From: Prevotella sp. tc2-28 | GTDB taxonomy: Bacteria; Bacteroidota; Bacteroidia; Bacteroidales; Bacteroidaceae | DNA length: 64,000 nucleotides | NCBI RefSeq assembly: GCF_900107705.1 | Contig: NZ_FNRE01000011.1 | Coordinates: 62,001-126,000 of the forward strand | Direction: 5' to 3' | Notes under the pieces: model-generated | What the model was told of the DNA's origin: nothing | Database searches by the model: none | The model's input: only the letters and a program-made list of their open reading frames with translations | Program-made: the position numbers and the translations under genes | Part shown: in pieces, positions 24,978-35,133 of the stretch | How positions within the stretch are numbered: position 1 is the first letter of the stretch | Layout: every line of letters begins with the position of its first letter

Positions 24978-25011
24978 AAAATATATACGATGGAGAAACC
25001 CTCAAGTCAAA
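24978..25011 (-). promoter_or_regulatory. Possible promoter of the sigma operon
   Basis: On the reverse strand TTTG (25011-25008) is followed by about 20-22 bp and a TATATATTTT stretch, close to but not exactly TAnnTTTG. It sits about 40 bp before the ATG at 24941. Confidence 0.35.
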
Positions 25012-25083
25012 TCTATCTACATTTTTTCACAAGAAAAAGACGTTTGGCGGCTCAAGGAATTGATGCTAATGACAAACTGTAGA

Positions 25084-25114
25084 AAAAAACTGCTCAGCTA
25101 TGGTAGCTGAGCAG
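25084..25114 (-). terminator. Strong terminator of the RG-II-type operon
   Basis: CTGCTCAGCTA (25090-25100) and TAGCTGAGCAG (25104-25114) form an 11-bp perfect stem with a TGG loop. Reverse-strand transcription then meets seven T. The stop codon of the GH78 fusion is inside the stem. Confidence 0.85.
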
Positions 25115-28100
25115 GATCGATTTCTTTGTAGGCCACACGCAATCGTCGCCAGGTATAGATGGCATGCAGTTTGCCGTCCTTGCCCTGGATGATGCTGGGG
25201 TAGGAGTACTGGCTGATGGGCGAGTCCTCCAAGGTCAGGGCGTGACGCCAGTGGATGCCGTCGTCGCTGACGGCAATGGAGAGCGGTGTGCGAACACCCT
25301 TCTTGGTGCCAGGCAGCGAGGCGAAGTCGTTGTAGATGAGCACATGACGGCCGTCCTGCAGGGTGACGGCGTCGGTACCCGACTGGTTGTTGGGAACATC
25401 CAGAAGTGTCACGTTAGTCCAGGTGTCACCATTGTCGGAGGAGAAGGATGTGCCAATCTTGCCGTTACGGGTGCGCATGAGCACTTGCAGACGACCGTCC
25501 TTCAGCTTGAGGATGGAAGGCTGGATACAGTCAATAGGGTGGCGACCGTCTTTCGTAGCCACACCTCCGGCATCAGGAGCTTCGATGTCCTCCTTGTCGC
25601 TCTTGGCACCGGCGGCTTTCATGTCCTCGGTGCGCATAGCCAGTTCAGCCTTGACGGGACCTACATATTTCCATTCCTTTTTGGCAATGTCGTAGATTTC
25701 CATGTGGAATTTCCACCCATTGTCCTCCGTGCTGGACGGACAGAGCAGGCGACCATTAATGATTTCGGGCTTGTTCTTGATTGGTCCGAGGAATCCTTTG
25801 GGCAACGGCTCCTTGTCGCTCCAAGTACGTCCGCCATCTTTCGACTTGCAGAGCCATCCTGTCCAATCGGATACTTTCAGACCCACTTTGAAGAACAGCC
25901 ACAGCTCGCCGTTGGGCATCTCCGTGATAACGGGGTTCCAGCAGGCTTTTCGTCTCTGGTTAGCAGAGGCGGTGCCTTTGTGCACAGGGCCTTCGGAAGC
26001 AGGAGTGCTCTCAGCGTTGATGCCTGCGATTTCGGCATTCTTCGTGCCTAAGGTGAAGACACCGTCGGCGGCAAGGATGGGCTTGCTCCATTCGTTGGTG
26101 CCTTTCTTCTTGATGCTTACCCAGATGCAGACATCGGGGTTGCGCTCGTGCTTGCCGCCGAAATAGGTAGCCACGAGGTCGCCCTTCCTGGTCTCGACGA
26201 TGGTGGCAGCATGACACTGGGGGAAGGAGGCCTGCTCATAGAGGAACTCATCCTTTAAGATGGCAGGCGAACTGGTCGGGATCTCACACGAGAAATGGTA
26301 TTTACCTGAGCCAACAGTCCTGATGATGCCATCGGGCAGACAGATGTCTGCTGTGGTGTTGCATGGAATCTGTACATCCCATTCCACATTTTGCAAGGTC
26401 TTCTTCCAACTACTGATAATCGTTCCGTAGGGACTGTCGTACTTGACATTAGCCCAAGGACAGTCCTGGATGGAGAAGTCGGGTTTGAGCACGATATGCT
26501 TATAGGCATTGCCCGTCTGACGGATGCCACCGAGGTATTGGTAACACCAAGTGACCAAGTCGCCCAACAACATGACATGGTTGCCGCTGTTCATCCTCGG
26601 CGATGCCTTGTCGCCGTTCCAAAGCTCCCAAATGGTGGTGGCACCATTCTCTGCCATATAGCCCCATGAAGGATAACTGTGCTGGGTGGCAATCATGTAA
26701 GCGACGTCGCTGAAGCCGTTGTCGGACAGTCCGCGCAGCAGCCATGAGATGCCGATGACGCCACAGGGCACGTGGGCATTGTTCTTGATGATGATGTTCT
26801 CCACCACATTCTTAGTCACCTCGGCACGGTATTCCTCCGGCACAATGCCGAACGAGAGCGCTAGCAAGTTGGCGGTGGCGGTGTTGTTGCCATAGAACAC
26901 GGAGTCAGGATAGAGCACATGACCCGGAGCCTGTGAGGTGCCGCGCTTGACGGTGAGGAACTCGCGGTTGAAGGCCTCCGTCATCTGTTGGCGGAGTGGG
27001 CGCCAGTGGTCAGCCTCGCAGCCCCACTGCTCCATAAGTTGCATGGTGCGGATGATATAGGCTGTGGAGATGAGCGATATGTCAGTCTTGCGGGCAGGGT
27101 CCTGCGAGTGGATGAGCTCCAGTTTCTCAGGTGGCACGCACCAGTCGCCGTACTTGCCGCAGTGGACGATGCCGTCGCGGCTGTATTCGTCGATGATATG
27201 GTTGACCCACTTCTTGATGTAGGGATAGCAGTCGTCGATAGGCTGGCGATTGCCGAACTGCCGCCACAGCATGTCGCAGCCGAAGGGTAGGGCAGCTGCC
27301 CACGTGACGTCATCCGAGTAGTAGTTCCAGAAGGCCGGTGCCACATCGGGTATGCAGCCGTCGGTGCGCTGTGCCTCGCAGATGTCCCGCATCCACTTGG
27401 TGTATAGTCGCTCGTTGTTGAACAGAAAACTCTCGCCCAGCGAACCCATGGTTCGGTCGCCCAGCCAGGGCTGGCGCTCGTCGCGCTGAGGGCAGTCGAG
27501 CGGCATGCCTTTGTAGTTGTCTACAAGTCCCCACCAAGCATTCTTCATGATCTTGTTGAGCAGCGGGTCGGCACTCTCGAAGTTGCCTGTGGAAAGCATC
27601 TCGTCAGCCACCACCTCAGCTATGAAGTCGGCAGCGGTGGCATGTTTCAGCCCGATGACCTCAGCATATTGGAAACCATGATAGACGAAGGTCGGTGTCC
27701 ACCAGCGTCCGCTCTTGCCCTCGTCGCCGTTGCAGACATAGATGTCGGTAGTCCGTGCATTGCGCAGGTTTTCCCGATAGAGTGTGCCGTCAGCGTTCAG
27801 CTTCTCAGCATAGACGATGCGGATGGTATCGCCCTTCTTACCGCGCATCCTGACCTTCAGCCATCCGGCGATGTTCTGTCCGGTGTTGACGATGTTGCGG
27901 TCGACGGTGACAGGCTTGAGTTGCTGCAGTACCTTCATGCCTTCCGTCATCTGGGCGCGCAGCCAGGCCTGCGGGATGTCGGTGCGCTCAGCCTTCAGCC
28001 ATTTGGAGTCGTCGAAGCCCACCTCGCTCCAGCCTTTCATCTCATGGCGGGCATCATATTCCTCGCCGTCGTATTCGTTGTTGGCACGGATAGGACCGTC

Positions 28101-28952
28101 AGCCGTCACTTTCCATCCTTTGTCGTCGGTCTGCAGGCGCTGGGTGGTGCCGTCGGCATATTCCACGATGACGTTGATGCGACACTTGGGATAGCCGAAG
28201 GTGTGAATCTTATAAGGCTTGTGCTGCTGCATGGGGAACAGTCGGCCGTTGCCCAGAACGATGCCGAGGCAAACCGATTCCTTGGTGAGCGCCTCGGTGA
28301 TGTCGTAGGTATTATAATAAATGGTCTTGCGGTAGTCGGAAGCTACGGGTTGCAGTACACCGTCGCCCATGCGCTGACCGTTGACGTAGAACTCATGGAG
28401 ACCGATGCCTGCCACATAGGCTGTAGCCCTTTTGACCTTCTTGGCATCCAACTTAAACTCCTTGCGCAAATAACGGGCTGCCATGCGCGAGTGGAAGCCA
28501 CGTTCCTCGCCCGGCATCAGACGCTCCAGTCCTATCCAGTAGCCGCGCCATTTCGCCTCGCCCAGCAGTCCGATGCTGAACGACTGTGGTTCGCTCCACG
28601 GAGACTCGCCCACCGTCGTCCACACCTTGACCTTCCAAGTGCCATGCGTGTTGCTGGACAGTTTACTGCCACCATAGGGCACCCATAGTTGTTGGTCGCT
28701 CTCCACGCGTCCGGAGTTCCACAGCTCACCATTGTCGTCGGAGACGATGAGCTGGTAGGCGGTCTGGCTGACATCCTGCTTGTCAGACAAGAGCATCCAC
28801 GAGAAGCGGGGCTTGTCGGTGTCGATGCCGAGCGGCTGCTTCATGTTCTCAACACGTAGCCCGCTGACGACGACGTCGGATTTGGCCACTTTCTTCCTGG
28901 CGAAGCCTATGATGGGCATCAGCGCCAGCAGGATGATAAGGAGTCTTTTCAT
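25098..28952 (-). CDS. GH78 alpha-L-rhamnosidase fused to a sialidase-like (BNR) propeller
   Basis: The 1284-residue secreted protein has an N-terminal Bac_rhamnosid region of beta sandwiches (about 25-450), the GH78 six-hairpin barrel with DCPQRDERQPWLGD and TTIWELWN supplying the catalytic acids, and a C-terminal beta domain to about residue 895. From there to the end is a different enzyme: a BNR/sialidase-like propeller with Asp-box-like SKDGGRTWSD, SSDNGDTWTN and SDDGIHWRH plus an opening FPQCHAATIVETRKGD. In RG-II, chain C is rhamnose linked to Kdo; Kdo is a sialic-acid-like keto sugar removed by sialidase-fold enzymes. The fusion could take both steps. An uronate lyase with propeller fold is the alternative. 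It is last in the operon. Confidence 0.82.
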   Translation of the reverse strand: MKRLLIILLALMPIIGFARKKVAKSDVVVSGLRVENMKQPLGIDTDKPRFSWMLLSDKQDVSQTAYQLIVSDDNGELWNSGRVESDQQLWVPYGGSKLSSNTHGTWKVKVWTTVGESPWSEPQSFSIGLLGEAKWRGYWIGLERLMPGEERGFHSRMAARYLRKEFKLDAKKVKRATAYVAGIGLHEFYVNGQRMGDGVLQPVASDYRKTIYYNTYDITEALTKESVCLGIVLGNGRLFPMQQHKPYKIHTFGYPKCRINVIVEYADGTTQRLQTDDKGWKVTADGPIRANNEYDGEEYDARHEMKGWSEVGFDDSKWLKAERTDIPQAWLRAQMTEGMKVLQQLKPVTVDRNIVNTGQNIAGWLKVRMRGKKGDTIRIVYAEKLNADGTLYRENLRNARTTDIYVCNGDEGKSGRWWTPTFVYHGFQYAEVIGLKHATAADFIAEVVADEMLSTGNFESADPLLNKIMKNAWWGLVDNYKGMPLDCPQRDERQPWLGDRTMGSLGESFLFNNERLYTKWMRDICEAQRTDGCIPDVAPAFWNYYSDDVTWAAALPFGCDMLWRQFGNRQPIDDCYPYIKKWVNHIIDEYSRDGIVHCGKYGDWCVPPEKLELIHSQDPARKTDISLISTAYIIRTMQLMEQWGCEADHWRPLRQQMTEAFNREFLTVKRGTSQAPGHVLYPDSVFYGNNTATANLLALSFGIVPEEYRAEVTKNVVENIIIKNNAHVPCGVIGISWLLRGLSDNGFSDVAYMIATQHSYPSWGYMAENGATTIWELWNGDKASPRMNSGNHVMLLGDLVTWCYQYLGGIRQTGNAYKHIVLKPDFSIQDCPWANVKYDSPYGTIISSWKKTLQNVEWDVQIPCNTTADICLPDGIIRTVGSGKYHFSCEIPTSSPAILKDEFLYEQASFPQCHAATIVETRKGDLVATYFGGKHERNPDVCIWVSIKKKGTNEWSKPILAADGVFTLGTKNAEIAGINAESTPASEGPVHKGTASANQRRKACWNPVITEMPNGELWLFFKVGLKVSDWTGWLCKSKDGGRTWSDKEPLPKGFLGPIKNKPEIINGRLLCPSSTEDNGWKFHMEIYDIAKKEWKYVGPVKAELAMRTEDMKAAGAKSDKEDIEAPDAGGVATKDGRHPIDCIQPSILKLKDGRLQVLMRTRNGKIGTSFSSDNGDTWTNVTLLDVPNNQSGTDAVTLQDGRHVLIYNDFASLPGTKKGVRTPLSIAVSDDGIHWRHALTLEDSPISQYSYPSIIQGKDGKLHAIYTWRRLRVAYKEIDPAQLP

Positions 28953-28985
28953 TCGTAAAATCTATGTAAGTCTGTGTGGTCTTTA

Positions 28986-30443
28986 CTACTCGTTCAGGTC
29001 GCGTTCCTTGGCCTTGTAACCATCAGGGGAAAGCTCCGTCTGCTCTTTGGTTAGATAGTCCTTGGTGCTGTCGATGGCGATAAGCACACCATCCTCGATG
29101 CGGGCGGACTGCGGATGGTAACGGAAGGTGAGCACCTTGGAGTCGAACTCACCGAGGTATTTCAGCTTGCCCGTGGATGCCGTCATCCACCAGACATTCT
29201 TCTTGCTGCCCGAAATCTTGGTAAGGTCGAGCTTCATGGCATTGCCGTTGTAGTTGTAGACCAGCAGGTAATCGTTGCCACGAGTGGCTATGAGCCGATT
29301 GTATTGGGCACCATTGTCCTTGATGATGCTTTGGTCGGCGACACGCTCGAAGTAAGGGAACGAGAGGATGAGGCGCTTCAGGTACTGCATCTGACGGAAA
29401 CCCGGATCGTGGAGTGCCTGGTACCAGGTCTTCACGTCGCCGGCATCACCATAACTCGTGGGATAGCCCGGCTTCAGCATCTGCATGATGGCATTATGTC
29501 CGTAGGTGTGCCCGCACGAACCAGCAAAGACACTCCAGTAGGCATAGCGGCGCACGTCATAGTCCTGCCAGCGAGCCTCGTTAGGATCGTGCAATCCCAC
29601 GGGGATATCCTCATAACTAGGCTCAGCATCCAATACAGGCTTGATGGGGTTGTACTTCCATGTCGAGTCGACATACATCCAGTTGTCCTCCTCGGTATTG
29701 TCGGGAATGGGGTAGTCGGCATTGCCCATGCGCTGTCCATAGCGACGGTGTCCACTCTGGAAAGTATGAAAGTCCATCCATTTGGCTTTGCTCCACCATT
29801 TGGCAGAGGTGTAGCGTCCACGAGGATGATAGGTCATCAGGTGGTTTTTGTCTATCGACTTAATAGTGGTGGCGAGTGCTTCCCATACCTCAGGCTTGAT
29901 GTTGCCCTGGATGTCGCCACCCATGAACCAGATGATGTTGGGCTTGTTCTTATAGCGATTGGCGAGGAAGGTGCCGTACTTCTTGGCATCCTCGACGGAG
30001 AGCTTGCCGTCCTTTACCAGTCCGCCCCAGATGCACACCATGCCGATGTAGATGCCGTGGTCGGCAGCGCGGTCGATGATGTAATCCATGTGGTCCCAAT
30101 AGCCGTAGACCCCCTTCTGGTTGATGTTCTTGAAATTCCATCCGTCGATGTTAGACATTTGTCCGTAGATGTTATAGGCGGGAACACCGTCGATGGTTTG
30201 CACCTGTACGACATTATAGCCGGCTTTCGCACAGCTTTGCAAATACCATTCTGCCTCAGCACGGTCAAGACGTTCAGGCAACAACCAGCCAGTCTCGCCC
30301 AGCCAGAAGAAGGGCTGTCCGTTTTCAAACTGCAGATAACGCTGGTTATCCGAAACACGCAACTTGCCGTTATCCCACGGCTTGCCTGCCTGTGCCGACA
30401 CCGTCAGCAGCGCAAGGCTCAATATCATCAGAAGTTTCTTCAT
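28986..30443 (-). CDS. GH140 apiosidase-like protein (DUF4038)
   Basis: The 485-residue secreted protein (signal peptide ending VSAQAG) opens with NGQPFFWLGETGWLLPERL, the typical DUF4038/GH140 start. It continues with a TIM barrel containing NKPNIIWFMGGDIQGN and PVLDAEPSYEDIP, where the acidic catalytic residues are expected, and WSVFAGSCGHTYGHNAIMQM. A C-terminal beta domain follows. GH140 in B. thetaiotaomicron (BT1012, from memory) cleaves the apiose link that anchors RG-II chains A and B to the backbone. It sits between GH51 and GH78 genes; a hairpin at 30466-30504 lies in its leader. Confidence 0.82.
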   Translation of the reverse strand: MKKLLMILSLALLTVSAQAGKPWDNGKLRVSDNQRYLQFENGQPFFWLGETGWLLPERLDRAEAEWYLQSCAKAGYNVVQVQTIDGVPAYNIYGQMSNIDGWNFKNINQKGVYGYWDHMDYIIDRAADHGIYIGMVCIWGGLVKDGKLSVEDAKKYGTFLANRYKNKPNIIWFMGGDIQGNIKPEVWEALATTIKSIDKNHLMTYHPRGRYTSAKWWSKAKWMDFHTFQSGHRRYGQRMGNADYPIPDNTEEDNWMYVDSTWKYNPIKPVLDAEPSYEDIPVGLHDPNEARWQDYDVRRYAYWSVFAGSCGHTYGHNAIMQMLKPGYPTSYGDAGDVKTWYQALHDPGFRQMQYLKRLILSFPYFERVADQSIIKDNGAQYNRLIATRGNDYLLVYNYNGNAMKLDLTKISGSKKNVWWMTASTGKLKYLGEFDSKVLTFRYHPQSARIEDGVLIAIDSTKDYLTKEQTELSPDGYKAKERDLNE

Positions 30444-30465
30444 AGTCTGTCCTTTATATTATATA

Positions 30466-30504
30466 AAAAGGACTGATGACGTATTGATTTGTCATCAGCC
30501 CTTT
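30466..30504 (-). promoter_or_regulatory. Leader hairpin before the GH140 gene
   Basis: AAAGG-a-CTGATGAC pairs with GTCATCAG-c-CCTTT around a 10-nt loop. In the transcript the tail GTCCTTTTTATATAATAT follows. GTCCTTT of that tail can instead pair with AAAGGAC just before the ATG, giving a competing hairpin. Confidence 0.55.
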
Positions 30505-30529
30505 AATGGTTAGGCGGTTGATAGGAAAC

Positions 30530-32530
30530 TTATAACTGGTATTCGAGCATGACCATAGAGTAGGGCTCCAGGTCCATGTCGAATTTCTTCTCGGCCTTTA
30601 TGGTCTCCTTCTTGGGAGCGATAGGCTGTGCCTCGTAGTTGTTCTCGTCGTCAGCCTTGCCAGAGAGAACGGTCTTCACACAGCGCTTCTTGATGGGGAA
30701 GCGGCTCAGGTTGATGTCCACCTCTTTCTCCTTGTCGGTAGCGTTGACTAACTTGACATAGAGCTTGCGCGTCTTCACGTTTAGGATGACGCTCTGTCCG
30801 TAATGGACGTCAGCCTGTGGCTGTTCTACGCCGGCCTTGTCGTCCTCGAACTTCACGCAGTCACCATAGTAATACTGACCGCTAGACTGTCCGAACAGCT
30901 GCTGTACATAGTAGCTGCAGGTGAGGTATGGACGCTCGTTGTCGAAATAAATCATGTCGGGATTCCAGTTGGTGGCATCCTTCTTAGCGAAGAGCGGTGC
31001 GTAGGAGGTCATGCAGACAATGTCGGCATTGCGCTCGACGTGCAGCAGGTAGAGTCCCTCAGCTAGCGCATCGATGAGCTTCTTGTCCTTGGCAGCATAC
31101 TCACCCAGATAAACTTTGGTTTTGCGGTTGCGCGGATATTTGTCGTACTGACGACTGCTGAGGAAGTAGTCACGTTTCTCGTAGTAGTGTTCGTCGATGA
31201 TAGGCATGCCCAATTCCTCGGCCAGCTTCCAACCATTCTCCAAGTCTGGGTTGCCAGGGTGTGAGCCAGGACCGGCGGTACCAACAATAATGATGTTGGG
31301 ATACTTCTCCATAATCTTCTTGTACATATAACGGAAGCGCTCGCAGAACTCCGGAGAGATGCGCTCCTCGTTACCGATGCCCAGATACTTCAGACTGAAA
31401 GGCTTGGGATGACCAGCCTCTGCACGAACACGGCCCCATTTGGTGCTGGCGTCGCCGTTAGCCCATTCTATCAGGTCGAGGGCATCCTGTACCCATTCGT
31501 CCATCTCAGACATGGGAACAACATCCTGGGCCTGGTTCTTCATGCCCCAGCCACCATTGGTGCCCTGACAGGATACCCCACAAGGCAGGATGGGCAGCGG
31601 TTCCATGTTCAGGTCTTCGCAGAATTGGAAGTATTCATAGTATCCCAGTCCCATAGACTGGTGGTAGCCCCACGTATTCTTCAAACCGCGGCGCTGCTCC
31701 TTCGGACCGATAGTGGTCTTCCAGCGATAGGTGTCCCAGAATCCGTCGCCACCACCATGAACGACACAGCCACCAGGGAAACGCATGAACTTAGGTTGCA
31801 GGTCAGCCAGCGCCTGAGCAAGATCTTTGCGCAGACCATGTCCCTTGTAGGTGTCCTGTGGCATGAGCGATACCATGTCGATGTCCAGCACACCGGTGTT
31901 CAATACAAGGATTTGCAGGACGGCATTCTTGCAGTCCTCCTGGGCGGTCAGCACAGCCTCGTATTTCTTCCAGTCCTTGCTGTCGGCAGTAATGGTAGCT
32001 TCTGCCAGTAGTTTGGGATCCTTGCCCCATCCCTGCGGAATGCCCAGAACGATGCGAACCTGCTTGGCAACACCCGTGTTGCGGAAGAAAGCGGAGAAGT
32101 TGTACTTGGCACCAGCCTTGACGGAGATGCCTTTGAATCCCTCGTTCTCGATGCCGAAGCCTTTCCACCCGGTATAGTCGTAATATTCCTTCACGCGCTC
32201 AGCATAGAGACGCAGATAGGTTGGGTTGTTGGGGTGAATGGAATTGTCCTTGCGCACCTCGAGGGTTCCCAGAGAGTGACCGGGACGAATCTGCTTCCAG
32301 GCTGTGCCGGCTCCCCAGCCGTCGCGTTCGGCAGGACTGTATTCGAACGAACCGTTCTGTATCAGTTCGGCATAGAGACCACCATCGGCACTCGAGCTGA
32401 TGTCCTCGAAGAAGATACCGATGAGTTCGTCACTAATAGCCTTGCCGCCTTTAGGGGCGTTCATCGGCTTCTGGGCGTTGAGTCCCAAGGTGGCTGCCAT
32501 CAAACAGGCAGTAATCGTAATACGTTTCAT
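30530..32530 (-). CDS. GH51 alpha-L-arabinofuranosidase
   Basis: The 666-residue secreted enzyme removes alpha-L-arabinofuranose from arabinan or pectin side chains. It has a signal peptide (ends LGLNAQ), an N-terminal jelly-roll/CBM4-like segment, a TIM barrel with acid/base Glu388 in LGIGNEER and nucleophile Glu477 in VYLGEYAA, and a C-terminal beta sandwich. FMRFPGGCVVHG is a further GH51 signature. Length and motifs are standard. It is within the reverse operon; a 10-bp hairpin lies between it and the upstream GH95 gene. Confidence 0.92.
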   Translation of the reverse strand: MKRITITACLMAATLGLNAQKPMNAPKGGKAISDELIGIFFEDISSSADGGLYAELIQNGSFEYSPAERDGWGAGTAWKQIRPGHSLGTLEVRKDNSIHPNNPTYLRLYAERVKEYYDYTGWKGFGIENEGFKGISVKAGAKYNFSAFFRNTGVAKQVRIVLGIPQGWGKDPKLLAEATITADSKDWKKYEAVLTAQEDCKNAVLQILVLNTGVLDIDMVSLMPQDTYKGHGLRKDLAQALADLQPKFMRFPGGCVVHGGGDGFWDTYRWKTTIGPKEQRRGLKNTWGYHQSMGLGYYEYFQFCEDLNMEPLPILPCGVSCQGTNGGWGMKNQAQDVVPMSEMDEWVQDALDLIEWANGDASTKWGRVRAEAGHPKPFSLKYLGIGNEERISPEFCERFRYMYKKIMEKYPNIIIVGTAGPGSHPGNPDLENGWKLAEELGMPIIDEHYYEKRDYFLSSRQYDKYPRNRKTKVYLGEYAAKDKKLIDALAEGLYLLHVERNADIVCMTSYAPLFAKKDATNWNPDMIYFDNERPYLTCSYYVQQLFGQSSGQYYYGDCVKFEDDKAGVEQPQADVHYGQSVILNVKTRKLYVKLVNATDKEKEVDINLSRFPIKKRCVKTVLSGKADDENNYEAQPIAPKKETIKAEKKFDMDLEPYSMVMLEYQL

Positions 32531-32586
32531 ATTCTTAATTAAATTAGGTTAGACTGAAATTGTGGTTGCAAAAATAATAAAAAAGA

Positions 32587-32613
32587 CTGGAACGGACGAA
32601 GAATCCGTTCCAG
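32587..32613 (-). promoter_or_regulatory. Intercistronic hairpin before the GH51 gene
   Basis: CTGGAACGGA (32587-32596) and TCCGTTCCAG (32604-32613) form a perfect 10-bp stem. The tail TCTTTTTTATTATTTTTG follows. On its own it would pass as a terminator of the upstream GH95 gene; the shared tail with other leaders is why it is noted. Confidence 0.6.
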
Positions 32614-32638
32614 AATGCAACAAATAATGAAGTTTTTG

Positions 32639-35062
32639 CTACTTTTTGTAAAGTGTGTACTCGCAGCCGGCTTTAGTTGACAAAGAGTAGACAGCGGTTT
32701 CCTTGCCCTTTTTCAGTCCTTTTCCCTTCAAGGGTGTAAGACAGCGAATCATGCAGTTGCCGCCATTTCGCGAGCGAATGACCGCCTTTGTCAACTGGCC
32801 GCCTTTCCATTCGATGTCGATTTCAAAGCCGCCACGGGCCATGAGTCCTTTCACATTGCCGTATTTCCATACCTTGGGCAAGGCAGGCAACAGATAGATA
32901 AAGCCGTCGTAACTCTGCATGAGCATCTCTGCAATACCGGCAGTACATCCGAAGTTTCCGTCAATCTGGAAGGGTGGGTGAGCATCGAACATATTGGGAT
33001 AGGTGCCTCCGCGCTGCTTGACTGTTCCAAAGATCAGGAAGGTGTCGGCCGTCAGCGTCAGCTGGTCTTTGATGAGTTTATAGGCATGTTCGCCATCCAA
33101 CAGACGGGCCCATGAGCACACTTTCCAACCCATGCTCCATCCTGTGCTGACATCTCCGCGTGCCTCCAACGACTTGCGTGCAGCATTCCATAGGTTGGGT
33201 GTGCGGAAGGGGGATATCTGATAGGAGGGATACAGTCCGTAGAGATGAGAGAAATGGCGATGATCGTCCTTGGGATCGTCCAAGTCGTCGAGCCATTCCT
33301 GCAGCTGTCCCCAACGTCCAATCTGCATGGGAGGCAACTGGTTTAGTTGGGTTCTGACAGTGTCTAGGATATCTAGATGGTCTAGATTGTCTAGATGATC
33401 TAGATGGTCTAGAATCTTAGCAGCCTCGAGAACGTTGGTATAGAGTTCTGTTACGATCTGGTTATCCATCGTCACACCAGCATCCAAAGGGGTGGGGCGC
33501 CCTTTTCCGCCATGTTCGGGTGATTCGCCGGGACAGACGACCAGCCAACCTTTCGTAGGATGTTTCACCAATGTCTGCGTAAAGAAGCGGGCAGCATCGA
33601 GCATGATGGGATAGTACTGGCGCAGGAAATCCTTGTCGCCCGTGTAGAGGTAGTGCTCCCACAGGTGGCGACAGAGCCAGGCTGCACCTACAGGCCACAA
33701 ACCAGTCTGCGCCCGATCTACAGGACCGGTGATGCGCCATTGGTCGGTATTGTGGTGTAGCACCCAACCCTCCGCGCCATACATGTCGCGGGCCGTTTCC
33801 TTACCTTGCTCGTAAATCTCGCGGATGAGTTTGAACAATGGCTCGTTCATCTCCGTCAGGTTCGTGACTTCAGAGGGCCAGTAGTTCATCTCCAAGTTGA
33901 TGTTTGTGGTGTATTTCGAGTCCCATGAGGGGAACATCTTGTCGTTCCAGATGCCTTGCAGGTTGGCGGGGTTCATGTTGCCGGGTTGTGACGAAGAGAT
34001 CAACAGGTAGCGTCCAAACTGGAAATAGGTGGCTACGAGATGCCTGTCAGCGACGGAATCGCTGACCACACTAAACTGCTCGATACGTTTGTTCATAGGC
34101 ACTTTGGCATAGGCATCGTCACCCAAGTTGAGTTTCACGCGGTCGTAGTATTTATGGTAGGTCTTCTCGTGCAGGTCTTTCAACGCCTCGTAGCCCATCG
34201 CCATAGCCCCTTGCAGCCGCTCCCGTGATTGTGCCTCCTCGTCGCCCGTGATGTCCTTGTAACTCTTGACATTAGTGCCTACGGCGAGGTAGAGGGTTGC
34301 CTCGTCGGCACCCACCACGCTGATGTTTCCATTCGAGCCGTTCACTTTGCCACCCTTTGTCTGTACAGCCATGCGACCCATGAAGCGCACCTTGCCTTTC
34401 AGTCCTTCATGCTTGGAGGACACGCCCAACAAGGTGGCTTCGTTTCCATCCATATTAACAAGTACATTCTCGTGGGGGCTGGTCATGTTGGCGGTGAAAG
34501 TGATCTTGCCTTTCTCGCTGGCAGTCAGGTGGATAGCAATAACCTCGTGACCACCCAATGGTGCAATAGTCTCGCGTTTGTATTTCACACCATCCACTTC
34601 GTATTTCACGATGCTCTTGGCGTCATCCAAGTCCAGCCAGCGCTCGTAGTTCCGATAGTCAGCATGTCCAGGCATCGCGATATACAGGTCGCCAAAGGGT
34701 TGGAACGGCATACCCATGTTCTTGCCTGCTGCATTGGGCATCACTTTGGCATTGGCCAATTCCTGTGCCTCCTTGTATTTCCCTTCGAAGATGAGGCGGC
34801 GCACTTCAGGCAGCGCTTCCTTCGCGTTGGGGTTCAACACGTTGTTGGGCTGACCAGCCCAGATGGTTTCCTCATTGATTTGAATGTGCTCCACGGCGGG
34901 TGTTCCAAACACCATACCACCCATCACACCATTGCCGATGGGCAAGGCCTGCGTCCACGTCATTGCAGGCTGGTTATACCACAGTCTGTGCTGTTGTGCA
35001 ACAGCACAAATGAGGAATGAGAAATACGAAATGAGAAATACGGTTAGTGTCAGTCGTTTCAT
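32639..35062 (-). CDS. GH95 alpha-L-fucosidase / alpha-L-galactosidase
   Basis: The 807-residue secreted enzyme has the GH95 N-terminal beta domain ([29 protein letters not shown]) and six-hairpin barrel with [33 protein letters not shown] and [12 protein letters not shown], where the catalytic Asn/Asp/Glu residues lie. A late [20 protein letters not shown] is also typical. In RG-II PULs this family removes alpha-L-galactose. Two oddities: part of the signal peptide ([10 protein letters not shown]) is encoded by a 7-bp array, and an extra [17 protein letters not shown] stretch near residue 560 is encoded by a 9-bp CTAG array. Neither occurs in the conserved family core. Confidence 0.9.
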   Translation of the reverse strand: MKRLTLTVFLISYFSFLICAVAQQHRLWYNQPAMTWTQALPIGNGVMGGMVFGTPAVEHIQINEETIWAGQPNNVLNPNAKEALPEVRRLIFEGKYKEAQELANAKVMPNAAGKNMGMPFQPFGDLYIAMPGHADYRNYERWLDLDDAKSIVKYEVDGVKYKRETIAPLGGHEVIAIHLTASEKGKITFTANMTSPHENVLVNMDGNEATLLGVSSKHEGLKGKVRFMGRMAVQTKGGKVNGSNGNISVVGADEATLYLAVGTNVKSYKDITGDEEAQSRERLQGAMAMGYEALKDLHEKTYHKYYDRVKLNLGDDAYAKVPMNKRIEQFSVVSDSVADRHLVATYFQFGRYLLISSSQPGNMNPANLQGIWNDKMFPSWDSKYTTNINLEMNYWPSEVTNLTEMNEPLFKLIREIYEQGKETARDMYGAEGWVLHHNTDQWRITGPVDRAQTGLWPVGAAWLCRHLWEHYLYTGDKDFLRQYYPIMLDAARFFTQTLVKHPTKGWLVVCPGESPEHGGKGRPTPLDAGVTMDNQIVTELYTNVLEAAKILDHLDHLDNLDHLDILDTVRTQLNQLPPMQIGRWGQLQEWLDDLDDPKDDHRHFSHLYGLYPSYQISPFRTPNLWNAARKSLEARGDVSTGWSMGWKVCSWARLLDGEHAYKLIKDQLTLTADTFLIFGTVKQRGGTYPNMFDAHPPFQIDGNFGCTAGIAEMLMQSYDGFIYLLPALPKVWKYGNVKGLMARGGFEIDIEWKGGQLTKAVIRSRNGGNCMIRCLTPLKGKGLKKGKETAVYSLSTKAGCEYTLYKK
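33363..33415. repeat. 9-bp-period array with six CTAG sites inside GH95
   Basis: CTAG occurs at 33364, 33373, 33382, 33391, 33400 and 33409, exactly 9 bp apart, in a TCTAGATNN context. It encodes (LDx)n in the reverse frame CTA-GAN. Confidence 0.9.
35010..35044. repeat. 7-bp-period AATGAGA array in the GH95 signal peptide
   Basis: Units are AATGAGG, AATGAGA, AATACGA, AATGAGA and AATACGG. On the coding strand they give the hydrophobic core of the signal peptide. Confidence 0.75.
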
Positions 35063-35094
35063 AATTCAGTTATGTTTGTCTTGTTTTAAAATAA

Positions 35095-35126
35095 AGACTG
35101 CCAGATGATTTAATTGTCGTCAGTCT
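35095..35126 (-). promoter_or_regulatory. Intercistronic hairpin before GH95
   Basis: AGACTG (35095-35100) pairs with CAGTCT (35121-35126), with partial inner pairing. The tail GTCTTTATTTTAAAAC follows, matching the other leaders. Confidence 0.4.
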
Positions 35127-35133
35127 CTTAGGG

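Noticed and set aside
29115..30476. A 453-residue open frame antisense to the GH140 gene, and similar long antisense frames at 11110-11985, 25164-26051, 27642-28688 and 39118-40095.
   Set aside because: They mirror strongly coding genes on the other strand, lack promoters or family motifs, and such frames are expected from the codon bias of the sense genes.
33363..33415. CRISPR-like repetition here and at 40291-40374 and 63914-64000.
   Set aside because: Periods of 9, 21 and 22 bp leave no room for spacers, and no cas genes are present.
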